Shown: piece by piece, positions 35,883-44,210 of the stretch
Numbering within the stretch: position 1 is the stretch's first letter
How the letters are laid out: every line of letters begins with the position of its first letter
NCBI RefSeq assembly: GCF_052068095.1
Contig: NZ_JBQHDG010000015.1
Coordinates: forward strand, 124,001 to 188,000
Direction: 5' to 3'
Length of the DNA stretch: 64,000 nt
From: Phytohabitans sp052068095
Lineage (GTDB): Bacteria; Actinomycetota; Actinomycetes; Mycobacteriales; Micromonosporaceae
Notes under the pieces: model-generated
Told to the model about the DNA's origin: nothing
What the model saw: only the letters and a program-made list of their open reading frames with translations
The model's database searches: none
Program-made: the position numbers and the translations under genes

Positions 35883-36326
35883 ATGGTGCAGCATTCACGG
35901 TTCGTGTTTCTTGCCGCGCCCATGCCCGAGTCGAAGGACGGTGACGAGGGGGAGGGCATCCTGTGGATGCTGGTCTCGCCCAACAACCGTCCGCTTGGTC
36001 GCGGCACCACCTACCACGCGACGTACGGCGCCTGCCGCCAGTCGGTGCTTGATTTGCAGGCCAACTACGAGCGCGCGAAGCCGGTGGAGACCACCGTCGA
36101 CCTGACCGGGCAGTGGACCTGGCGGATCGACCTGGACGGTGAGCCGGTCGCCGTGTCGAGCCGCTCCTACCTGCGGGCCCGGGAGTGCACGTACAACCTG
36201 GAACGGTTTCTGGAGGCGGTGCCGAGCGCGCAGGTGATCGCCGGCACCCGGAGTGTCCGACGTGGACGCCGCCGGGCCAGCGTCGCCGAGCCGCCGCCCG
36301 GCCGAGAGCTGCGGAACGCGGGCTGA
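35883..36326 (+). CDS. YegP/DUF1508-like small protein, first gene of Pst operon
   Basis: A 147-aa cytoplasmic protein. It carries two similar beta-beta-alpha repeats: about 28-60 (GILWMLVSPNNRPLGRGTTYHATYGACRQSVLDLQ) and about 78-112 (WTWRIDLDGEPVAVSSRSYLRARECTYNLERFLEAV). That duplicated pattern (Trp..., 'G..va.s..Y', then a helix with Cys) is like YegP/DUF1508 modules. The identification is tentative. ATG 35883 has GGAAGGG 4 nt upstream; the frame is open upstream, but no better start exists. The stop overlaps the pstC start (TGATG), so it is translated with the transporter. Such a gene is not a standard Pst component. Function unknown. Confidence 0.7.
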   Translation: MVQHSRFVFLAAPMPESKDGDEGEGILWMLVSPNNRPLGRGTTYHATYGACRQSVLDLQANYERAKPVETTVDLTGQWTWRIDLDGEPVAVSSRSYLRARECTYNLERFLEAVPSAQVIAGTRSVRRGRRRASVAEPPPGRELRNAG

Positions 36327-37387
36327 TGACCGCAGCGCTCAGCGACCTGTCCTCCGTCACCGTCACACCGTCCACACCGGACGGCCCAGAGGACTCGCCG
36401 CGCCGGATCCGCCTGCGCCGCGCCCGGTCCGACGTGCTGTTTCGCGTGATCGCGCGAGCCGGTGGCAGCGTGGTGCTGGCGGTCATGCTGCTCGTCGGCC
36501 TCTTCCTCGGCGTACGGGCGGTGCCGGCGGTGCGGGCAGTCGGTTTCGGCTTCCTCACCACCCAGGACTGGGTGCCGGCGCAGCTCAACTTCGGCGTGGC
36601 CGGCGTGCTCGTCGGCACCGTGCTCATCGCGCTCGTAGCGATCAGCATCGCGGTCCCGCTGGCCGGCGGCGCGGCGCTGTACATCTCGGAGTACGCGCCG
36701 AGCCGGCTCCAGCCGGTCCTCGTCAACCTCGTCGACCTGATGGCCGCGGTGCCGAGCGTGGTGTACGGGATCTGGGGTTTCTTCTTGCTCCAGCCGCACA
36801 TCCTGGTCCGCGGCGAGCTGGGCGACGGGCTGCCCCGGTTCCTGACCACCTACCTCGGGTGGATCCCGCTCTTCCAGGTGGACGACTACAACCCCCGCGA
36901 CCCCTCGGCCAGCCCGACGGCGCTGACCTCGTCCACGTTCGTCGCCGGGATCATCGTCTCGATGATGGTCACACCGATCATCGCTTCGGTCATGCGGGAG
37001 GTCTTCTCCCAGGCGCCGCTCGGCGAGCGGGAGGGCGCGTTCGCGCTGGGCGCCACGAAGTGGGGCATGATCCGCTCGGTCGTGCTGCCGTTCGGCCGGG
37101 GCGGGATGATCGGCGGCACGATGCTCGGCCTGGGCCGCGCGCTCGGCGAGACGATCGGCGTCTTCCTGGTCATCTCCATGGTGTTCGTGATCCAGCCCCA
37201 CATCTTGCAGACCGGCGGCGGTTCCATCGCGGCGCTGATCGCCCTGCGGTACTCGGACGACGCCGGTATCGCGCTGTCGGCGCTGATGGCGGCCGGCCTG
37301 GTGCTCTTCGGCATGACGCTGATCGTCAACTTCGCGGCCGGAATCATCATCAGCCGCAGCCGTTCGGGCGCGGCGAGCGAGGCGTGA
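36326..37387 (+). CDS. pstC: Phosphate ABC transporter permease PstC
   Basis: A 353-aa inner-membrane permease with about six helices. It has the permease EAA loop EREGAFALGATKWGMIRSVVLPFGRGGMIGGTMLGLGRALGETIGVFLV and the PstC-type PSVVYGIWGFFLL after helix 3. A 40-residue Ser/Thr/Pro-rich N-terminal extension precedes helix 1. The longer frame from 36185 is rejected because it overlaps 35883. Start overlap (TGATG) couples it to the upstream gene. It pairs with PstA at 37392 to form the phosphate channel. Confidence 0.93.
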   Translation: MTAALSDLSSVTVTPSTPDGPEDSPRRIRLRRARSDVLFRVIARAGGSVVLAVMLLVGLFLGVRAVPAVRAVGFGFLTTQDWVPAQLNFGVAGVLVGTVLIALVAISIAVPLAGGAALYISEYAPSRLQPVLVNLVDLMAAVPSVVYGIWGFFLLQPHILVRGELGDGLPRFLTTYLGWIPLFQVDDYNPRDPSASPTALTSSTFVAGIIVSMMVTPIIASVMREVFSQAPLGEREGAFALGATKWGMIRSVVLPFGRGGMIGGTMLGLGRALGETIGVFLVISMVFVIQPHILQTGGGSIAALIALRYSDDAGIALSALMAAGLVLFGMTLIVNFAAGIIISRSRSGAASEA

Positions 37388-37391
37388 GGAC

Positions 37392-38612
37392 ATGACCGTG
37401 ACCGACGTGCGCGTGGCCGAGACCCACCTGCCCCGGCGGGACGAGCCGGCGGTGCCCGAGGTGCGCCGGACGATCAGCAACACCCGGCGCAGCGGCGTGT
37501 TCGCCGTCATCGGGGCGGCCGCCTCCGCGATCGCGCTTTCCTCCGTGATCTTCACCCAGCTGGCGCCGTTCGACGCGATCCTCGGCTTTGTCGTGGTGTC
37601 GTACCTGCTGTTCCTCGGCATCTACACGCTGCTTGTCTCGCTCGACGAGTCCGGGCCCACCGTGCGCGACCGGCTGGCGGCGGCGCTCATCCACAGCCTG
37701 GCGTTCGTCATGCTGATCGGCCTCGTCCTGGTCGTCGGGTACACGTTCTGGCGCGGCCGCCAGGCCCTGGTGCACCTCAACTTCTACTACGAGGACATGG
37801 GCCTGGCCGGGCCACTCCAGCCGCTGAGCGTGGGCGGCGTCAAACACGCCATCGTCGGCACGCTGGAGCAGATCGGCATCGCACTGGCCATCACGATCCC
37901 GCTCGGCATCGTCGGCGCGGTGTTTCTCAGCGAGGTGCCCGGCCCGTTCAGCCGGTTCGTCCGGATCATCGTCGAGGCGATGACCGCCCTGCCGTCCATT
38001 GTGGCCGGTCTGTTCATCTTCGCGATGGTGATTCTCGGCCTCGGCGTGGACAAGTCGGGGATGGCCGCCGGGCTGGCGCTGAGCGTCATGATGCTGCCCA
38101 TCATCATCCGCGCCGCGGACGTGGTGATCCGGCTCGTGCCGGGTACTCTCCGCGAGGCGGCGCTCGCCCTCGGCGCGTCGCAGTGGCGGACCATCTGGCA
38201 CGTCGTGCTGCCCACCGCCCGGTCCGGCATCACGACCGCGGTGATCCTGGGCACCGCGCGGGGCATCGGCGAGACGTCACCGGTGCTGCTCACCGCCGGC
38301 TTCGCCCAGACGTTGAACGCCAACCCGGCCAGCGGGGCACAGACCTCGCTGCCGCTGTACACGTTCCAGATGGTGCGGACCGGCGAGCCCGGCCTCATCG
38401 CCCGCGCGTTCGGCGCGGCGGCGGTGCTGATGGTCCTGGTGTTGCTCCTCTTCGTGTTCGCCCGCCTGATTGGCGGCCGGGCGCCCGGGCAGCTCAGCCG
38501 CGGCCAACGCCGCCGCCGTGCCCGCGGGTCCCGGCGTGACGCGGTGCGCTTCGCCGCTCGGGACAACGCCCGGCGGCCCGACCTCCTCCACACCGACAAG
38601 GCTGGGTCATGA
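37392..38612 (+). CDS. pstA: Phosphate ABC transporter permease PstA
   Basis: A 406-aa permease, longer than typical PstA (about 280-300 aa). An extra N-terminal region with two hydrophobic helices (SGVFAVIGAAASAIALSSVIFTQLAPFDAILGFVVVSYLLFLGIYTLL) precedes the core. The core contains MTALPSIVAGLFIFAMVI and the EAA loop REAALALGASQWRTIWHVVLPTARSGITTAVILGTARGIGETSPVLL. A basic C-terminal tail of about 45 residues (RGQRRRRARGSRRDAVRFAARDN...) is unusual and cytoplasmic. ATG 37392 has GAGGAC just upstream, 4 nt after pstC. The stop overlaps pstS (ATGA). Confidence 0.92.
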   Translation: MTVTDVRVAETHLPRRDEPAVPEVRRTISNTRRSGVFAVIGAAASAIALSSVIFTQLAPFDAILGFVVVSYLLFLGIYTLLVSLDESGPTVRDRLAAALIHSLAFVMLIGLVLVVGYTFWRGRQALVHLNFYYEDMGLAGPLQPLSVGGVKHAIVGTLEQIGIALAITIPLGIVGAVFLSEVPGPFSRFVRIIVEAMTALPSIVAGLFIFAMVILGLGVDKSGMAAGLALSVMMLPIIIRAADVVIRLVPGTLREAALALGASQWRTIWHVVLPTARSGITTAVILGTARGIGETSPVLLTAGFAQTLNANPASGAQTSLPLYTFQMVRTGEPGLIARAFGAAAVLMVLVLLLFVFARLIGGRAPGQLSRGQRRRRARGSRRDAVRFAARDNARRPDLLHTDKAGS

Positions 38613-40231
38613 AGAGAACACTGATGGCCGCTGTCGCGACGGTCGCCATCGTGCTCGGGGCGGCACCGCCCGCGGCGGCCGCGCCCAAGTTCGTGCCGAT
38701 CAACGGCGCGGGCTCGACGTGGAGCGCCAACGCCATCGACAACTGGCGGCGCAACGTCCAGCAGCGCGGCATATACATCAACTACGCATCCACGGGTTCC
38801 AGTGACGGCCGGGCGCAGTTCCGCAGCGGCACCGTCCACTTCGGAGTATCGGAGATCCCGTACGGCCTGAAGGACGCGTTCGGCGGCGTGGACGCACCAC
38901 CCAGCCGCCAGTACGCGTACATGCCGATCGTCGCGGGCGGCACCGCGTTCATGTACAACCTCAAGATCGGCGGCCGCCGGGTCACCAACCTGCGGCTCTC
39001 CGGCGAGGTGGTGTCGCGCATCTTCACCGGCCAGATCAAGCGGTGGAACGATCCCGCCATCAAGGCCGACAACCCCGGCCTCAACCTGCCGGCCCGCGCC
39101 ATCCGGCCGGTGGTGCGGCAGGACGGCTCCGGCACGAGCGCGCAGTTCACCCTCTGGATGAGCAAGCAGCACTCGTCGATCTGGAACGCGTACTGCCGGA
39201 AGTTCAACAAGCCGGCGCCCTGCGGCCTCACGTCGAACTACCCGTTCCGGGCCAGCGACGGCTTCATCGGGCAGAGCGGCTCGACCGGTGTCGCCGGGTA
39301 CGTGGCGCAGGACAACGCCGAGGGCTCGATCACGTACGTCGAGTACTCGTACGCCCTCAACGCGCGCTTTCCGGTGGTGAAGCTGCTGAACGCGGCCGGC
39401 TACTACATCGAGCCGACCGCGTCCAATGTGGCCGTCGCCCTGACCAAGGCGCGGATCAACACCAACAGGGGCACCGCGAACTACCTGACCCAGATCCTCG
39501 ACGGCGTCTACACCTCGACCGACAAGCGGACCTACCCGCTGTCGTCGTACTCGTACATGCTGATCCCGGTCACCGAAGGACTCGGCGTCGACCAGGACCG
39601 GGGCTACACGCTGAGCTCGTTCGCGAACTACTTCCTCTGCGAGGGCCAGCAGCAGGCGGAGGTGCTCGGCTACTCGCCGCTGCCGATCAACCTTGTCGAC
39701 GCGGGGATGCAGCAGGTGAAGCGGATTCCCGGCGCACCGAAGTCGAGCATCGTCATCGCCAACTGCAACAACCCGACGTTCTCCCGCAGCGGCGCCAACA
39801 CGCTGGTACAGAACGCGAAGCAACCGTCCGACTGCGACCGCAAGGGCCCGCGGCAGAACCCGGAGGGCACCGCGGGAGCGCGAAACGTGGCGACGCCCGT
39901 CGTCGCGTCGGCCCGGTGCGCCGGCAGCGGCGGCGGCAACAACACCAACAACAACGGTGCGACGACCGCTCCCACCGCGCCCGGAGCCAACCCCACGGCG
40001 AGCGCCGGCGCGGTCGATCCGGACACCGGCCTGCCCGCCGGTGACGGGGCGGGCGCCGGCGACGGCGAGCAGGTCGCGGCCGTGCCGGTGGCGTTGGACG
40101 GTGAGGGCGGCTGGCGGATGCGGCACACGATGATGCTGATCGCCGGGGTGCTCCTCGTGGGTCTCGTGCTCGGCCCGCCATTTCTGGCCGCCTCGCTGCG
40201 TGGCCGCCGTGACCGGCAGGAGCGGACCTGA
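38609..40231 (+). CDS. pstS: Membrane-anchored phosphate-binding protein PstS
   Basis: A 540-aa protein. The signal peptide is 1-~24. The PstS-type binding fold is about 25-395: INGAGSTWSANAIDNW, INYASTGSSDGRAQF, VHFGVSEIPY, YAYMPIVAGGTAFMYNL, VRQDGSGTSAQFTLWM, GQSGSTGVAGYVAQD. Phosphate-contacting Gly/Ser loops (GAGST, GSGTS) are present. A linker rich in Asn/Thr/Gly and Ala follows. The C-terminal helix and basic tail (MRHTMMLIAGVLLVGLVLGPPFLAASLRGRRDRQERT) anchor it to the membrane; standard actinobacterial PstS is a lipoprotein instead. The start overlaps pstA and the stop overlaps the next gene. Confidence 0.9.
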   Translation: MKRTLMAAVATVAIVLGAAPPAAAAPKFVPINGAGSTWSANAIDNWRRNVQQRGIYINYASTGSSDGRAQFRSGTVHFGVSEIPYGLKDAFGGVDAPPSRQYAYMPIVAGGTAFMYNLKIGGRRVTNLRLSGEVVSRIFTGQIKRWNDPAIKADNPGLNLPARAIRPVVRQDGSGTSAQFTLWMSKQHSSIWNAYCRKFNKPAPCGLTSNYPFRASDGFIGQSGSTGVAGYVAQDNAEGSITYVEYSYALNARFPVVKLLNAAGYYIEPTASNVAVALTKARINTNRGTANYLTQILDGVYTSTDKRTYPLSSYSYMLIPVTEGLGVDQDRGYTLSSFANYFLCEGQQQAEVLGYSPLPINLVDAGMQQVKRIPGAPKSSIVIANCNNPTFSRSGANTLVQNAKQPSDCDRKGPRQNPEGTAGARNVATPVVASARCAGSGGGNNTNNNGATTAPTAPGANPTASAGAVDPDTGLPAGDGAGAGDGEQVAAVPVALDGEGGWRMRHTMMLIAGVLLVGLVLGPPFLAASLRGRRDRQERT

Positions 40232-42804
40232 TGCGCCGGAGGGTGGCGGCCGTCATGGTCGCGCTCGTCGCCGCCAGCCTGCTCTTCGTGGTGGAGCCGG
40301 CGCGCGGCCAGGTGGAGGTGGGCGGCGGTGGTGGCGCCGCCGGCTCGTCGGCCGTGACGGTGACGGTCGGCGAAGGCGAGTTCAAAGGCTTGCAGATCAC
40401 CGTCTCGCAGACCCGTGACCTGGCCAACCAGGCCATCGTGATCACGTGGACCGGCGCCACGCCGACGCCGCGCAACCGCCTGCTCGCGTCGGACTACTTC
40501 CAGATCATGCAGTGCTACGGCGACCCTGACGCGGCGGACGATCCGAAGGGGCTCAAGCTTCGCGAGACGTGCCAGTTCGGCGTCGAGTTCACCCCGCCGG
40601 CCATCCCCAACAGCACCGGCGTCAACTCGAGCACGAGCCTCGAGGCGAGCAGCCGCGCCCGGTACCAGAGCCTGGTCGCCGGCTACCCGGCCGACGACAC
40701 CGACGAGCAGCTTCCCAAGGAAGCCCAGGTCGTGCCGTTCCGGCCGATCGGCGGTCGGGCCACCCCCAACGGCGGTCCGAACGAACCGTTCCCGGTCATC
40801 AAGAGCCCGGTCCCGCCGTTCACCGAGCGGACCGCGACGGACGTGGAGGTGCTGGCCCAGTACTTCTCGACGACGACCACGAACGAGGTGCCCTACGCGC
40901 TGAGCGACGGCTCAGGCAACGGCCGGGCCGTCTTCGAGGTGCAGAACGCGGCGCTCGCGCCGCACCTGGGCTGCGGCGCCGGATACACCGACCTGGAGAA
41001 CAAGCAGCAGCCGGCACCGAAGTGCTCGATCGTCATCGTGCCCCGCGGCCACCAGCAGCCGTACGACGGCAAGCCGGCCACCGCCGTGCACGGCAGCCCG
41101 TTCGTGCCGGCGCTGTGGAAGAACCGGATCGTCGTCCCGCTGGAGTTCGACCCGGTCGCCAGCCCGTGCTCGCTCACCAAGGCCGAGCGTGCCACCGCGG
41201 GCACCGAGCTCATCGCCGAGGCGATCACCTCGTGGCAGCCGGTGCTCTGCGCCGGTGACGGGCCGGTCTTCGGCTACTCCGGCATCAGCGACTTCGAGGT
41301 CGGGCCGCGCGTGCTGGCGCCCGGCACCGGCGGGCCGGGTGTCGGGTTCACCGCCGAGGGGGTGCAGTCCAGCACTCCCGCGGTCCTGCACGCGCCGGTG
41401 GCGGTCAGCGCACCGGTCATCGCCGTGAACGTCGACGCGAACCTGCGGGATCTCGTCGAGGGCGACCTGCCGCCCGACGTCAACGCGCTCGCCGGGTTGG
41501 CCATCTCCGACATCAAGCTCACACCGCGCCTGGTCGCGAAGATGCTGACCTTCTCGTACACGCTCGACGTGGCCAGCCAGACGCCGCCCAACGAGCTGGC
41601 GAACAACTTCCAGTCGATCAGGTTCGACCCCGAGTTCGTCGACCTCAACCCGACGTTCGCGTACTGGACCGCCCGGAAGGCCGCGACACTCAACGGCCTG
41701 ATGGTGTCGGTCGGCAGCTCCATCGCCGCGCGGGACATGTGGCGGTGGATCGAAGCCGACCCGGCGGCGAAGGCGTGGCTGTCCGGTGTCCCGGACGAGA
41801 AGGGCATGGTCGTCAACCCGGCGTACAAGGGCGTGTCGTTCTCGACGCTCGACACGTACCCGAAGCTTGACACGCGGTGTTTCACCGGCCCGGCGCCGGA
41901 CTACGACCACGTGCAAAACTGCACCTTCGGCTACCGCCCCTACATGGGCAGCATGACCGAGGCGGCGCTGCAAACCCTGCGCGCGGACGTGAAGGCCGCC
42001 GGCAGCACCATGACGACGGGTTCGGCCAACCCCAACTTCGACCCGAACAACCCGCGTTTCGACGCGATCCCGCGCCAGCAGCCGGGTGCGCGGCTCGCGA
42101 TGTCCATAACGGACTCCGCCTCCGCCGCCCGCTACGGTCTTTTCACGGCACAGCTCTGCAAGGCGGTGCGCGGCGCGGACGGAAAGTTCGCCACCACCGA
42201 CTGCCGCCGCCCGGACGCCCAGGGCATGACCGCGGCCGTCGCGACGGCGGTGGAGGGCCAGGTGCCCGGCGTCCGCGTCGTCGATCCGGCCAAGGCGTGG
42301 GCCACCCCGGACGCGTACCCGCTGACCACCATCACGTACGCGGTGGCCGACACCAGCGACCCGGCGGACGCGCGCAAGGACTACGCCAAGCTCCTGCGGT
42401 ACGCCGCCGGTGCGGGGCAGACGCCCGGGCCGACCGACGGGCAGCTGCCCGAAGGGTACGTGCCGCTGACCCAGGCCATGCGCGAACAGACGATGATCGC
42501 GGCCGACAAGCTGGAGAACTGGGTCCAACCCACGACGCCGGCGCCGAGCGACCAGACCTCGACCAGCCCGGAGCCGACCGCGCCGGCGAGCGTACCTGCG
42601 AGCGGGCTGCCGCCGTCGGCGTCGCTGACCACGCCGGCCACCCAGCCGCCCGCGGCGCCGGTGGCGCAGACGACGCTCGGCAGTCCACTGGGGATGATCC
42701 GGTTTCTGCTCGTCGTGGCGCTGATCGTCGGCCTCGTGGGTGGCGTCGCCGGCCCTGTCATGCAGCGCCTCGCGGCGCGAAGAGGCAAGGCGGGCCCGAA
42801 ATGA
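40231..42804 (+). CDS. Giant membrane-anchored PstS-like solute-binding protein
   Basis: An 857-aa protein, more than twice a normal PstS. The signal peptide is about 1-28. A long extracellular part contains a beta-rich N-terminal region (TVTVGEGEFKGLQITVSQTRDLANQAIVITWTGAT) with Cys pairs, then PBP-like stretches (KNRIVVPLEFDPV; FGYSGISDFEVGPR; ARLAMSITDSASAARYGLFTAQLCKAV; YPLTTITYAVADTSD). A Pro/Ser/Thr spacer and C-terminal helix plus basic tail (LGMIRFLLVVALIVGLVGGVAGPVMQRLAARRGKAG) anchor it. It is co-translated with pstS (1-nt overlap). Binding fold by context and partial motifs; ligand not provable. No standard Pst operon has such a subunit. Confidence 0.75.
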   Translation: MRRRVAAVMVALVAASLLFVVEPARGQVEVGGGGGAAGSSAVTVTVGEGEFKGLQITVSQTRDLANQAIVITWTGATPTPRNRLLASDYFQIMQCYGDPDAADDPKGLKLRETCQFGVEFTPPAIPNSTGVNSSTSLEASSRARYQSLVAGYPADDTDEQLPKEAQVVPFRPIGGRATPNGGPNEPFPVIKSPVPPFTERTATDVEVLAQYFSTTTTNEVPYALSDGSGNGRAVFEVQNAALAPHLGCGAGYTDLENKQQPAPKCSIVIVPRGHQQPYDGKPATAVHGSPFVPALWKNRIVVPLEFDPVASPCSLTKAERATAGTELIAEAITSWQPVLCAGDGPVFGYSGISDFEVGPRVLAPGTGGPGVGFTAEGVQSSTPAVLHAPVAVSAPVIAVNVDANLRDLVEGDLPPDVNALAGLAISDIKLTPRLVAKMLTFSYTLDVASQTPPNELANNFQSIRFDPEFVDLNPTFAYWTARKAATLNGLMVSVGSSIAARDMWRWIEADPAAKAWLSGVPDEKGMVVNPAYKGVSFSTLDTYPKLDTRCFTGPAPDYDHVQNCTFGYRPYMGSMTEAALQTLRADVKAAGSTMTTGSANPNFDPNNPRFDAIPRQQPGARLAMSITDSASAARYGLFTAQLCKAVRGADGKFATTDCRRPDAQGMTAAVATAVEGQVPGVRVVDPAKAWATPDAYPLTTITYAVADTSDPADARKDYAKLLRYAAGAGQTPGPTDGQLPEGYVPLTQAMREQTMIAADKLENWVQPTTPAPSDQTSTSPEPTAPASVPASGLPPSASLTTPATQPPAAPVAQTTLGSPLGMIRFLLVVALIVGLVGGVAGPVMQRLAARRGKAGPK

Positions 42805-42973
42805 CTATTGGCCAAGACTCGTTCATCCGGCCTACGTGTTGGCGAGAGACAGCACCGGCGAAACGTTTGTCTGGCATCGGTTTCGGCGGTCGGACACGCG
42901 AAGCGACGATAACCCCGGCTCGTCTGGCATGGAGGCGGGCTCGAGTGTTTTGCCCCGCAGAAAGGGAGCACAC

Positions 42974-44122
42974 ATGAAGGTCAAGACGATCGGCAACGCG
43001 GTGGTGGTCGGCTTCTGCGCCGCGGTCGCCGTCGCGATGGCGGCCACCCCGGCCGTCGCCGACCCGTCGCCGGTCACGAACTACCGGACCCTGGCCGGCA
43101 CCGGCTCGGACACCACACAGGACGTCCTGAACGGGCTGGGTGTCGCGGTCGAGGGCGGCGCTACCATCGCCTCCTGGGACGCCCGCCCGCAGCCCTCCAC
43201 GATCAAGACCAAGGCGACGAACTGCACGTTCAACCGGCCCAACGGCTCGGGCGCCGGCCGCCAGTCGCTGCGCGCCTCGGAGGGTGAGGACCTGGGCGGC
43301 ACGCACGGTGGCGCCGGCTTCTACCAGGGCGCAAACGTCGTGGGCTGCGTGGACTTCGCGCGGTCGTCGAGCTACGGCGGCGGCACCAACCCGCAGAACA
43401 CCGGTTCGCTGACGTACATCCCGTTCGGCGTGGACGCGATGACGCTGGGCATCAACGTGAACGGCGACCTGCCGCGCAACATCTCGTTCGCCCAGATGCA
43501 GCGGGTCTACCGGTGCTTCTCGACCAACATCACCGGCATCCCGGTGCAGCCGCGGATGATCCAGGCCGACTCGGGCACCTGGCAGTTCTGGACCCAGCGG
43601 ATGCAGCTCACCGAGGCGGAGATCGCCCTGGGTGACTACCCCTGCCTCGCCACCGGCAGCCCCGTGACGCCGGTGCTCCCGCGCGTGCAGGAGCACGACG
43701 GCACGGTCCTCAACGGCAACCTCAACCAGGTGGTGCCGTTCTCGGCCGGGCAGTTCATCGCGCAGAGCCGGGCCGCGACGATCCAGGCGGCGACGGGCGT
43801 CACCGTGGCCGACCGCCGCGGTGAGGTCTACCTGACCGGCCTCAGCGCCGCGGAGCAGCCGTTCAACCGCACCACCCTCGTGGTCAACACCAACTTCACG
43901 CTGCGCCGCGACGTGTACAACGTGGTGCCGACCGCGGACCTGGGCAACGCCGAGATCGCCGACACGTTCGTCGGTCCCGGCTCGGACGTCTGCTCCGCGA
44001 CCGTCACGAGCGGTGGCAACACGTTCAACGTCGTCGAGCTGTTCGGCTTCGGCCGGCGCACCACCCAGGTGGCGCCGCTCGACGCCGCCTGCGGCTACGA
44101 CCAGCTCCGGTTCAACTCCTGA
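42974..44122 (+). CDS. Secreted PstS-like solute-binding protein
   Basis: A 382-aa protein with a signal peptide (about 1-34, KVKTIGNAVVVGFCAAVAVAMAATPAVAD) and a binding-protein fold. It opens YRTLAGTGSDTTQDVLNGLG, a phosphate-type GTGSDTT loop, then DFARSSSYGGG, TYIPFGVDAMTLGIN, MIQADSGTWQFWTQRM and NQVVPFSAGQFIAQS. There is no C-terminal anchor, unlike the two upstream binding proteins, so it should be released or held by partners. Five or six Cys suggest disulphides. ATG 42974 has AAAGGGAG upstream. A 169-bp gap precedes it with a GATAAC box (42908-42913), so a secondary promoter is possible. Confidence 0.82.
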   Translation: MKVKTIGNAVVVGFCAAVAVAMAATPAVADPSPVTNYRTLAGTGSDTTQDVLNGLGVAVEGGATIASWDARPQPSTIKTKATNCTFNRPNGSGAGRQSLRASEGEDLGGTHGGAGFYQGANVVGCVDFARSSSYGGGTNPQNTGSLTYIPFGVDAMTLGINVNGDLPRNISFAQMQRVYRCFSTNITGIPVQPRMIQADSGTWQFWTQRMQLTEAEIALGDYPCLATGSPVTPVLPRVQEHDGTVLNGNLNQVVPFSAGQFIAQSRAATIQAATGVTVADRRGEVYLTGLSAAEQPFNRTTLVVNTNFTLRRDVYNVVPTADLGNAEIADTFVGPGSDVCSATVTSGGNTFNVVELFGFGRRTTQVAPLDAACGYDQLRFNS

Positions 44123-44140
44123 CCCGTAGCTCAGCCAAGG

Positions 44141-44170
44141 GTCCGGGCGGCCGCACGCGGTCGCCCGGAC
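44141..44170. terminator. Intra-operon hairpin
   Basis: GTCCGGGCG (44141-44149) pairs perfectly with 44162-44170, extended by an inner CCG/CGG stem across one mismatch. It lies 19 nt after a stop in the 88-bp gap before the next gene, so it may partially terminate or stabilise the upstream transcript rather than end the operon. Confidence 0.65.
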
Positions 44171-44210
44171 GCTGGCGTCCCGGACCGCCGTCGAACGGAG
44201 GAGTGAAGCA

